Shown: positions 1 to 5,751 of the stretch, one piece after another
How positions within the stretch are numbered: position 1 is the first letter of the stretch
How the letters are laid out: each line of letters begins with the position of its first letter
Assembly: GCA_900465685.1 (NCBI GenBank)
Contig: UEGR01000020.1
Coordinates: 62,001-126,000 of the forward strand
Reading direction: 5' to 3'
DNA length: 64,000 bases
DNA from: Hyphomicrobiales bacterium
Lineage (GTDB): Bacteria; Pseudomonadota; Alphaproteobacteria; Rhizobiales; Rhizobiaceae
Notes under the pieces: model-generated
What the model saw: only the letters and a program-made list of their open reading frames with translations
Told to the model about the DNA's origin: nothing
Databases searched by the model: none
Made by a program: the position numbers and the translations under genes

Positions 1-2
1 CG

Positions 3-587
3 CATGAGGGCGAAATCATCGTCGAGCCGAAAAAGCCGCTGATCCATTTCGGCAAGGTTCCGGTTCCGGTGCCGCCCGGCTGCTTCCTGCAAGCAACCGC
101 CGAGGCTGAAGAGGCGATGACGGCGCTGGTGCTGAACCATGTCGGCAAGGCAAAGCGCGTCGCCGATCTTTTCTGCGGTGTCGGCACTTTCGCGCTCCGA
201 ATGGCGGAGAAAAGTGCGGTCCATGCGGTGGAAAATGATGCGGCTGCTCTGGCGGCCCTCGACCGCGGTGTACGCCATGTGCAGGGCCTGAAGCCGGTGA
301 GCGTCGAACGGCGCGACCTGTTCCGCCGCCCGCTGATGCCGAAGGAATTGCTGCCATACAACGCCGTTGTTTTCGATCCGCCGCGTGCGGGCGCCGAAGA
401 ACAGGCGCAGGAACTGGCGAAGTCCAAAGTGGAAAAGGTAGTTGCCGTGTCGTGCAACCCCGTCACGCTTGCGCGCGATCTCGCCATTCTGGTGAAGGGC
501 GGCTATCGCATCCAACGCGTCACGCCTATCGACCAGTTTTTGTGGTCTCCGCATGTGGAAGCGGTTGTGACGCTGGTGAAGAAATAG
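3..587 (+). CDS. Class I SAM-dependent RNA (uracil-5) methyltransferase, C-terminal part (RlmD/TrmA family)
   Basis: The gene enters from the left edge, and the reading frame is open from base 3. About 194 C-terminal residues are present. They contain the SAM-binding motif DLFCGVGTFALRM, the FDPPRAG motif and the SCNP motif whose cysteine is the methylation nucleophile in RlmD/RlmC/TrmA enzymes. These enzymes put a methyl group on C5 of specific uridines in 23S rRNA or tRNA, using SAM. A GTG at 69 also opens the frame but lies inside the domain, so it is not the start. The N-terminal TRAM and iron-sulphur regions lie outside the window, so the substrate (rRNA or tRNA) cannot be decided here. 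Confidence 0.9.
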   Translation, partial: HEGEIIVEPKKPLIHFGKVPVPVPPGCFLQATAEAEEAMTALVLNHVGKAKRVADLFCGVGTFALRMAEKSAVHAVENDAAALAALDRGVRHVQGLKPVSVERRDLFRRPLMPKELLPYNAVVFDPPRAGAEEQAQELAKSKVEKVVAVSCNPVTLARDLAILVKGGYRIQRVTPIDQFLWSPHVEAVVTLVKK

Positions 588-804
588 GTGGCAATCCTAT
601 CTGCTGGTATTTGACCAGTAACGGATTGACCGCCGATCGATTCCCTCAAGAATGTAATCAGTAATTTTTAGGGGGCTTCTTTATGCGACCTCTATTCTGC
701 GACTTTCAAAATACACCGAATTTGCGTTAATTCTACGGTCTTCCCGTGGAATGCAAATCTATGCGTATTCCTTTCCCGCGAATTTTTGAGAACTGAATAT
801 TGCG
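588..804. other. AT-rich intergenic stretch
   Basis: About 215 bases with no credible gene. Base composition is visibly richer in A and T than in the flanking housekeeping genes, and this continues into the DUF5993/dsbB pair. No clear terminator for the upstream methyltransferase is visible. The promoter for the DsbB pair must lie here, but I could not identify a convincing -35/-10 match. Confidence 0.5.
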
Positions 805-960
805 ATGATGAGTGTTTCCTTTTTTCTCTTCTTTGTGGGTCTGGTTGCGACCTGGTTTAGAAGGCGGACCATCGCACTCGTATTCTGGGGCAGTGGTATC
901 GTCTGTATTTTGGCTTTGTTCAGCCTGCATGCCACGGATTCAATCAATATTGCATTGTGA
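805..960 (+). CDS. Small membrane protein, DUF5993-like
   Basis: A 51-residue protein starting with two methionines (ATG at 805 and 808). It has two hydrophobic segments, at about residues 3-17 and 23-40, separated by the basic turn WFRRR, so it is predicted to be a two-helix inner-membrane hairpin. It ends 10 bases before the ATG of the DsbB-like gene, so the two are probably cotranscribed and translationally close. From memory, DUF5993 proteins have this size and layout and are commonly found next to dsbB genes. The function is unknown; a partner or assembly factor for the oxidase is inference. The frame is complete and overlaps no other gene. Confidence 0.65.
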   Translation: MMSVSFFLFFVGLVATWFRRRTIALVFWGSGIVCILALFSLHATDSINIAL

Positions 961-970
961 TACGGAAAAA

Positions 971-1513
971 ATGACCAGTAAATACTTGATCTGGCTCAAT
1001 ACTATCGGGCTGTCAGCCGTCTGTTTCACACTCTTGTTCGCGTTTGATAATCAGATCGTCCGAGGGAATATTCCATGCCCGCTTTGCATCTTGCAGCGCG
1101 CGGGTATCATCGCGGCCGGGTTCGGTCTCGTGCTGAATCTTAAGACTGGCATGCGCCCCAGCCATTATGGCTTGATTGTCCTGGGCGCTGTAATCAGTGG
1201 ATCTGTCGCAGCCCGGCATGTTCTCTTGCATATTGTTCCCGGAACGGGCGCTTATGGTAACGCCTTCCTCGATCTGCATTTTTATACTTGGGTCTTCATC
1301 ATATCTGCGCTCATGATCACCGGCGCGGCGATCATGCTGCTGTTTGATCGTCAATTCGGTGAGGTGCAGCCAGCTCTCACAATGAAAACTGCAGTTTATC
1401 TGCCAATCGCATTGTTCATGGTTCTAACGGTCGCGAATGGCGTTTCCACCTTGCTGCAATGTGGCGGTCGTATCTGCCCAGCAGATCCGACAGGGTATCT
1501 GCTATTGTCGTGA
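971..1513 (+). CDS. DsbB-like disulfide bond formation protein
   Basis: A 180-residue inner-membrane protein. DsbB proteins reoxidise the periplasmic thiol oxidase DsbA and pass the electrons to quinone. Start ATG 971 is preferred over an upstream in-frame ATG at 812, because that one would overlap the small membrane protein. I count five hydrophobic segments, at about residues 8-25, 39-56, 63-80, 96-117 and 136-155. The first periplasmic loop carries the expected CPLC motif (Cys36, Cys39). The second loop (about 81-95) has no cysteines. Instead a pair, Cys164 and Cys169 (CGGRIC), sits in the C-terminal tail, which five helices would place in the periplasm. No dsbA gene is adjacent. Confidence 0.85.
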   Translation: MTSKYLIWLNTIGLSAVCFTLLFAFDNQIVRGNIPCPLCILQRAGIIAAGFGLVLNLKTGMRPSHYGLIVLGAVISGSVAARHVLLHIVPGTGAYGNAFLDLHFYTWVFIISALMITGAAIMLLFDRQFGEVQPALTMKTAVYLPIALFMVLTVANGVSTLLQCGGRICPADPTGYLLLS

Positions 1514-1529
1514 TGTTATCCGCACGAAC

Positions 1530-1558
1530 AAAATGCCGGGCAGAGCGCCCGGCATTTT
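1530..1558. terminator. Bidirectional intrinsic terminator
   Basis: A 12-bp perfect stem, AAAATGCCGGGC pairing with GCCCGGCATTTT around a 5-base loop. It is flanked by T and A runs that serve both strands. It separates the converging dsbB-like gene and the SRPBCC gene. Confidence 0.85.
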
Positions 1559-1575
1559 CATTTCTATCGGCAGGG

Positions 1576-2004
1576 TCAGTTGGCCAGTCCGTCGAAATTC
1601 GTCAGAATGACGCTCCAGCCTTTGATGTGGCCGTCGCGTGCTTCGGGGCTGCGGAATTTGACCTGCTTCAGCGTGATGTCCGTGGTGTTTGGGTCCACTT
1701 CCTTCAGGTCGATCGTTACCACGCTGTCATCCAGCGAATGGGGCGAATTCCAGGTGAATGCCAGACGCGAATGCGGATCGATTTCCAGATAGGTGCCCGA
1801 ATGCGGCACGTCGCGATCGACCATATGCATCAAAATGGAAAAGCGGCCGCCTTTCACCGCATCCGTGCTGACATCGGACGGACCGGTGCTATCGCTTGAT
1901 GCGCGCATGAATTTCGCCAGCGTCACTGGCGAGAGCCATGCGTTGAAAACCTTCTCCCGTGGAGCGGCAATCCTGCGATTAACTGTCAGTTCAAGCTCAC
2001 TCAT
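1576..2004 (-). CDS. SRPBCC/AHSA1-like domain protein
   Basis: A 142-residue protein with the opening pattern of the AHSA1/SRPBCC fold (EKVFNAWLSP near the N-terminus; TWNSPH, TDITLKQ and GWSVILTNFDGLAN later). These proteins form a hydrophobic cavity, usually with unknown ligands, and often pair with ArsR-type regulators. The ATG at 2004 lies 8 bases inside the end of the upstream ArsR gene, so the two are translationally coupled. A longer frame from 2031 would read further into the regulator and is not needed. Stand-alone AHSA1 proteins are sometimes annotated as Hsp90 ATPase activators, but the sequence does not support that role here. Confidence 0.8.
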   Translation of the reverse strand: MSELELTVNRRIAAPREKVFNAWLSPVTLAKFMRASSDSTGPSDVSTDAVKGGRFSILMHMVDRDVPHSGTYLEIDPHSRLAFTWNSPHSLDDSVVTIDLKEVDPNTTDITLKQVKFRSPEARDGHIKGWSVILTNFDGLAN

Positions 2005-2332
2005 TTTCCTGTTCCTTTGAAACGAGTACATCCTCCAGCGCCGTCAGGCGCAGTTCCCAGACAGACTTCAGTTCCGCGAACCAGTTTTCCACTTCCCGTA
2101 CCGGTTCCAGTTCGGCGGCAATGAAATGCTCGCGGCCCAAAGTCTTGCGGGTGACCAACCCCGCCTCCTCAAGCACCTTGATGTGCTTGGAGACAGAGTT
2201 GAGCGACATGTCGAAATGAGCGGCGAGTGCAGTCACTCTTGAAGCGCCCTCCTGTACGAGCAGCGTCAAGATATGCCGTCGCGTAGCGTCTCCGACGGCT
2301 TTGAGAATATGTGACAGAGCATCATCGTTCAT
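1997..2332 (-). CDS. ArsR-family transcriptional repressor (SRPBCC-linked)
   Basis: A 111-residue winged-helix protein. The pattern GDATRRHILTLLVQEGASRVTALAAHFDMSLNSVSKHIKVLEEAGLV (about residues 14-60, read in segments) is the ArsR DNA-binding domain, with the recognition helix around SLNSVSKHIKVL. It has no cysteine metal site, which fits the SDPR/SRPBCC-associated subgroup rather than metal sensors. It is the first gene of a two-gene unit with the SRPBCC gene. Its promoter region carries a 16-bp palindrome over the -35 box and a half-site next to the -10, strongly suggesting autorepression. Confidence 0.88.
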   Translation of the reverse strand: MNDDALSHILKAVGDATRRHILTLLVQEGASRVTALAAHFDMSLNSVSKHIKVLEEAGLVTRKTLGREHFIAAELEPVREVENWFAELKSVWELRLTALEDVLVSKEQENE

Positions 2333-2345
2333 TATTCACCCGTAA

Positions 2346-2390
2346 GGTTGAATATACGTCATTCATGGGAATAGTCAACCATATGGTTGA
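2346..2390 (-). promoter_or_regulatory. Promoter and operator of the ArsR-SRPBCC unit
   Basis: Read on the minus strand there is a -35 TTGACT (2378-2373), a 16-base spacer and a -10 TATATT (2356-2351). A perfect 16-bp palindrome, TCAACCATATGGTTGA (2375-2390), overlaps the -35. A matching half-site TTCAACC (2352-2346) overlaps and follows the -10. This is a typical layout for an autorepressing ArsR protein that blocks RNA polymerase. The promoter elements and repeats are read directly; binding by the adjacent regulator is inference. Confidence 0.7.
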
Positions 2391-2462
2391 ACGTTTTTCA
2401 ATGTGGCATGGCCAGCCGCTTATCGCAAGGGCAGCGGTGGAGAGACAGCGGCGTGCAAACAA

Positions 2463-2495
2463 CAAAAAACCACCTGTACGGCGGTACAGATGGTT
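2463..2495 (-). terminator. Intrinsic terminator of the LOG-family gene
   Basis: On the minus strand AACCATCTGTAC pairs with GTACAGGTGGTT (one wobble) around CGCC. A T-run follows. It lies about 45 bases after the stop codon of the LOG-family gene. Confidence 0.8.
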
Positions 2496-2538
2496 CAGTG
2501 CGTAACGAATAAGAAAGCTGCTCTCGCGAGGGCAGGGC

Positions 2539-3141
2539 TTACATCTTCTCGATGATTTCCGGGTTGCCTTCGCGCGGCTTGCCATTGGCGGCGAGGATGG
2601 CGGGCACGATATCTTCCGCTTTGTCGATCACCAGCGGCTGCACCTGATGAGCGGTATGAAGAAAGCCTTCCGCGCGCATATGGTCGAGCAGCGACAGCAT
2701 GGGCTGCCAGAACTGATTGATATTGGCGAAGACCATCGGCTTGCGATGCTTGCCGAGCTGCGCCCAGGTCATCATCTCCACGATTTCCTCGACCGTGCCG
2801 ATGCCGCCGGGCAGGGTGACGAACGCATCCGATTTCTGGAACATCAGATGCTTGCGCTCGTGCATATCGCCAACGACGACCAGCTCCGTCAACTGTTCCG
2901 CCTTTTCGAGGCTGGCTTCCTTGTCGAGCAGGAAGGTCGGGATGATGCCGGTGACTTCGCCGCCAGCTTCCATCACGCCTTGCGACACCGCGCCCATGAT
3001 GCCTCTCGTGCCGCCGCCATAGACAAGGCGCAGGCCATGCTCGGCGATGGAGCGGCCAAGGGCAAGGCCAGCTTCGCGATAGATGGGGTTCTGGCCCATG
3101 GAAGAGCCGCAATAAACGCAAATGGATCGAATCTCAGACAT
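2539..3141 (-). CDS. LOG family protein (nucleoside 5'-monophosphate phosphoribohydrolase-like)
   Basis: A 200-residue Rossmann-fold protein of the TIGR00730/LOG family. The hallmark PGGIGTVEE motif (about residues 110-118) and the upstream residues RKHLMF form the nucleotide-binding and catalytic site. Known members release the base from cytokinin riboside 5'-monophosphate, and bacterial members cleave AMP or related nucleotides. The N-terminal CVYCGSSMG is also typical. It is monocistronic, with its own terminator. The physiological substrate in a non-plant-associated or animal-associated alphaproteobacterium is unknown, so no cytokinin role should be assumed. Confidence 0.88.
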   Translation of the reverse strand: MSEIRSICVYCGSSMGQNPIYREAGLALGRSIAEHGLRLVYGGGTRGIMGAVSQGVMEAGGEVTGIIPTFLLDKEASLEKAEQLTELVVVGDMHERKHLMFQKSDAFVTLPGGIGTVEEIVEMMTWAQLGKHRKPMVFANINQFWQPMLSLLDHMRAEGFLHTAHQVQPLVIDKAEDIVPAILAANGKPREGNPEIIEKM

Positions 3142-3280
3142 AGTGCTTTTTTGGGCTTTTGATGCGTGAGCGTCAAGTCGGGCGTCACGCCGCAGGGCCG
3201 TAAAATCCGTTCATGTCCTGTACATTCAGGGCCAGTATTCTAGGTCTTATTTTGCAAATCAAATTGGAGTGAATTTGAAA

Positions 3281-3640
3281 ATGTTGTCTTCAGTAAAACT
3301 GTCCGTTGCGCTTTTTGCGCTGTCCCTGACCGCTTCGGCGGCGTCGGCTGCTGAAATCACCATCAAGCTACCGGAGGATACGGCGGTAACGACCAATTCC
3401 GTCCTCTATAAATGCGGCGAAAAGGACGTGTCCGTAACCTATTACAATGCCGGTGACATTTCGCTTGCAGAGCTTGAACTGGACGATGAAACTGTCATCG
3501 CTTCCAATGTGTTGTCCGGTTCCGGCGCAAAATATGCGGGCGGCGTTTATGTCTGGTGGACAAAGGGCCAGGAGGCCAGTCTTTACAACCTCATGGACGA
3601 CCCGGAACAGGAAAAGCCCACAAGCTGTGCAGAACAATAA
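3281..3640 (+). CDS. pliC: Periplasmic C-type lysozyme inhibitor, MliC/PliC family
   Basis: A secreted protein of about 119 residues. A signal peptide with an ASAASA cleavage region is followed by AEITIKLPED. The mature part shows the MliC/PliC pattern: YKCGEKDVSVTYYN, then SGSGAKYAGGVYVWWTKGQEASLY, where the SGxxY and KG elements insert into the lysozyme active site. There is no lipobox, so it is the soluble periplasmic type. A cysteine near the C-terminus (TSCAEQ) can pair with the YKCG cysteine. An ATG at 3281 follows GGAG at 3266-3269; an alternative GTG at 3269 overlaps that ribosome site and is rejected. Brucella PliC has been structurally studied, as I recall. The likely role is protection from host or amoebal lysozyme. 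Confidence 0.88.
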   Translation: MLSSVKLSVALFALSLTASAASAAEITIKLPEDTAVTTNSVLYKCGEKDVSVTYYNAGDISLAELELDDETVIASNVLSGSGAKYAGGVYVWWTKGQEASLYNLMDDPEQEKPTSCAEQ

Positions 3641-3727
3641 GCAAGCTAAGAAAAAACCTCGTACCTTTTGCTAATTCAGTGCAGATTTGTTGTGGGGGGA
3701 AGCCAAAAGCTATAAACCCATTCTAAT

Positions 3728-3892
3728 GAGCATTTCCAGCAAAAGTGCGAAGCGGTTTTGCGTTGGGTAATGCGACAGAGGAAGAGTTTGCATTTCCAGC
3801 AAAAGTGCGAAGCCGTTTTGCGTTCGGAAATGCGCAGAAAAAATAGATAGCGCGGTTTCAACGTCTTCGTTTTAACTGGAAACGCGCTAATC
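3728..3892. repeat. Family B intergenic element: two tandem 60-bp units plus hairpin tail
   Basis: Two tandem copies with a 60-base period start at about 3730 and 3790. Each opens with GCATTTCCAGCAAAAGTGCG and contains a small inverted repeat (GCAAAA...TTTTGC). The second copy runs into a tail, AAATAGATAG, followed by an imperfect inverted repeat (GCGCGGTTTC ... GGAAACGCGC). The same head and tail occur at 29228-29387. Three tandem heads, without the tail, occur at about 55096-55270. The element ends about 20 bases before the LysM-protein gene. Confidence 0.8.
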
Positions 3893-3915
3893 TCTGGCGT
3901 GGGTCTCGGAACGAA

Positions 3916-5148
3916 ATGCAGAAGAATAGCTTTGGATTGCTCGGCGCTGGCCTGCTGGCCGTGATTGTCGGGCTTGGCCTTTACTGGAATGCAAAGAAGG
4001 CAGAGCCGGAAACACCAAAGGCTGGTGTTTCCGCGCCCGCTGCTTCCGGCGGCGAACAGCAGGCTGCACAGCCGCAAGCACCTCAGACAGAGGCACCAAA
4101 GCCCGCGCAATCTGCCGAGGCTGCGCCGAAGGCCGACAAGCCGACGGCCCCTGCCGATCAGGCCGCCGCTGAGCCGGAACAGCAGCACCAGACGCCGATC
4201 TTCGACGTGCTGCGCGTAGAGCCGGATGGTTCCGTGGTGATTGCCGGCAAGGCCATGCCGAATGCGGATGTGGAAGTCGTGGCTGGTGCGAGTGTCGTGG
4301 GCAAAGCCAAGGCAGGCGCCAATGGCGATTTCGTCGTGGTGCTGGACCAGCCGTTGAAGCCGGGCGATCATCAGCTTGTGCTGCGCGCCTCGGGGCAGGA
4401 CAAGGTTGCCACATCGGCCCAGACGGCCATCGTCTCCGTGCCGGATTCAAAAGGCGGGCAGGTTCTGGCGCTGGTTGAAGAACCGGGCGAAGCAAGCCGT
4501 CTGATCACCAGGCCGGAAACTGCACCGGCGCAGCCGACGGACAGTGCGACGGGTGCTGCAACAGCGCCGACTGAAGGTGAGGCCTCGCAGGCCAAGCCTG
4601 CCGAAGAACTGCCGATTGCCATCGAAGCGGTCGAAATCGAAGGTGACGCCATCTTCGTGGCCGGCAATGCCAAGGGTGGAAACCGCGTGATCGTCCATGC
4701 CAATGATATTCTGATCGGCTCCAGCACTGTTACGCCGGAAGGCCGTTTCCTCGTGCAGAGCAAACAGCCGCTTGCTGTGGCCGATTACATCATTCGCGCC
4801 GATCTTCTCGACAATGCAAACCGTGTCATCGCCACGGCGCGCGTGCCGTTCCGTCGCGAGGCTGGCGCCAATATTTCGGCAGTCGCTCCCACAAGCAGCG
4901 GTACGGCAGAGGCAGGCGCCGAGGACAAGGCCGCGCTGCAAAAGGTTGACGGTTCGGTGATCATCCGCCGGGGCGACAATCTGTGGACGATCTCCAAGCG
5001 CGCCTATGGCAAGGGCACCCGCTACACGACCATCTATCTTGCCAATCGTGAGCAGATTAAAAACCCTGACCTTATCTGGCCGGGACAGGTGTTCCACATG
5101 CCGAAGGAGCCGCTGGGCGACGAGGAAGTGCAGCGCCAGACGCAGTAA
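3916..5148 (+). CDS. LysM domain protein with N-terminal membrane anchor
   Basis: A 410-residue protein. One hydrophobic segment at about residues 7-24 anchors it in the inner membrane or acts as an uncleaved signal. A low-complexity Ala/Pro/Glu/Gln region (about 28-95) follows, then two bacterial Ig-like or carboxypeptidase-regulatory-like beta segments (about 97-175 and 230-310; AGKAMPNADVEVVAGASVVG and AGNAKGGNRVIVHAND are internally similar). A C-terminal LysM motif (about 345-400; IIRRGDNLWTISKRAYGKG, then YLANREQIKNPDLIWPGQVF) binds peptidoglycan glycans. It probably spans the periplasm and contacts the wall. It stands alone between repeats, and no catalytic domain is visible. Confidence 0.82.
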   Translation: MQKNSFGLLGAGLLAVIVGLGLYWNAKKAEPETPKAGVSAPAASGGEQQAAQPQAPQTEAPKPAQSAEAAPKADKPTAPADQAAAEPEQQHQTPIFDVLRVEPDGSVVIAGKAMPNADVEVVAGASVVGKAKAGANGDFVVVLDQPLKPGDHQLVLRASGQDKVATSAQTAIVSVPDSKGGQVLALVEEPGEASRLITRPETAPAQPTDSATGAATAPTEGEASQAKPAEELPIAIEAVEIEGDAIFVAGNAKGGNRVIVHANDILIGSSTVTPEGRFLVQSKQPLAVADYIIRADLLDNANRVIATARVPFRREAGANISAVAPTSSGTAEAGAEDKAALQKVDGSVIIRRGDNLWTISKRAYGKGTRYTTIYLANREQIKNPDLIWPGQVFHMPKEPLGDEEVQRQTQ

Positions 5149-5174
5149 CCGCAGAACTGATCAGGTTCCGCTCT

Positions 5175-5287
5175 ACCACTACAGTTGCATTCTTCGTGAT
5201 GCCGGTCTGCAACGCGCAATTTCCTGTGCTCCGGTGCTCGAAAATCACTCGTTTCGCCACGGCCTGACGAATTTGCAATTGTGGTGC
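5175..5287. repeat. Family A nested palindrome, short form
   Basis: An imperfect palindrome of about 113 bp. Its outer arms (ACTACAGTTGCATTCTTCG and the inverse complement around GACGAATTTGCAATTGTGG) match the element at 33132-33274 almost base for base. This copy lacks the central segment of about 34 bases that carries the GTAC...GTAC inner hairpin in the longer copy. It resembles the palindromic Bru-RS class described in Brucella; equivalence is not proven here. Confidence 0.75.
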
Positions 5288-5317
5288 TACTCAATAATCA
5301 CGATAGCTTGTTTCTAC

Positions 5318-5351
5318 TTTCGCGGCGTTTTTTGGAAAAGACGCCGCGAAA
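5318..5351. other. Strong hairpin upstream of the ArsR/ABC exporter operon
   Basis: A perfect 11-bp stem, TTTCGCGGCGT pairing with ACGCCGCGAAA, around a 12-base loop whose T and A runs can pair further. It lies just 5' of the TATAAT box and operator of the next gene. It has no T-run, so it is not an obvious terminator. Confidence 0.6.
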
Positions 5352-5366
5352 TCTTGTGCTTTAAGG

Positions 5367-5393
5367 TATAATCGTATATCGTCGATATACGAT
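5367..5393 (+). promoter_or_regulatory. -10 box and operator palindrome of the ArsR/ABC exporter unit
   Basis: TATAAT at 5367-5372 is a perfect -10 hexamer, with no good -35 at the right distance. It is followed by a perfect palindrome with 11-bp arms and a one-base centre, ATCGTATATCG-T-CGATATACGAT (5371-5393). The palindrome covers the expected transcription start and ends on the first in-frame ATG at 5392. It is a likely autoregulatory ArsR operator. Confidence 0.7.
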
Positions 5394-5403
5394 GAAGATT
5401 TCC

Positions 5404-5730
5404 ATGAATGATCAGGCCGCAGCCGATCTTGGCTCGATGGCGAAAGGCGACGAGGATGCCGCGCGGATTTATGCTGCGCTGGGCCATCCCGTGCGTATCG
5501 CCATTTTACGGCAGCTGATCCTTGAGGACGCCTGCTGCTGCAAGGATATTGTCGGCAGGCTTGATCTCGCCCAATCCACCGTTTCCCAGCATTTGAAGGT
5601 TCTCGTGACCGCAAGGCTGATCGACTATCGACCCGAACGCCAGTCTTCGCGCTACAGCGTCAACTGGCAGCAAATCAATGCCATTCGCACCCACCTTGCC
5701 GCATTCGCCGGTGGTTGTTGCACGTTATGA
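5404..5730 (+). CDS. ArsR-family regulator with cysteine cluster
   Basis: A 108-residue winged-helix regulator. The ATG at 5404 is chosen because the earlier in-frame ATG at 5392 lies inside the operator palindrome. The domain reads [12 protein letters not shown], then [24 protein letters not shown], then a wing around [11 protein letters not shown]. Three consecutive cysteines sit at the head of the recognition-proximal helix, where ArsR/SmtB sensors hold thiophilic metals, and another CC pair lies at the very C-terminus (GGCCTL). This suggests sensing of a thiophilic metal, a metalloid or a thiol state; that is inference. The exporter gene starts 21 bases downstream, so the two form one unit. 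Confidence 0.85.
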   Translation: MNDQAAADLGSMAKGDEDAARIYAALGHPVRIAILRQLILEDACCCKDIVGRLDLAQSTVSQHLKVLVTARLIDYRPERQSSRYSVNWQQINAIRTHLAAFAGGCCTL

Positions 5731-5751
5731 TCTGACCCGAAAGAACGCCTG

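Noticed and set aside
812-970. N-terminal extension of the DsbB-like protein
   Set aside because: It would overlap the better-supported DUF5993-like frame, and its residues do not look like a DsbB N-terminus.
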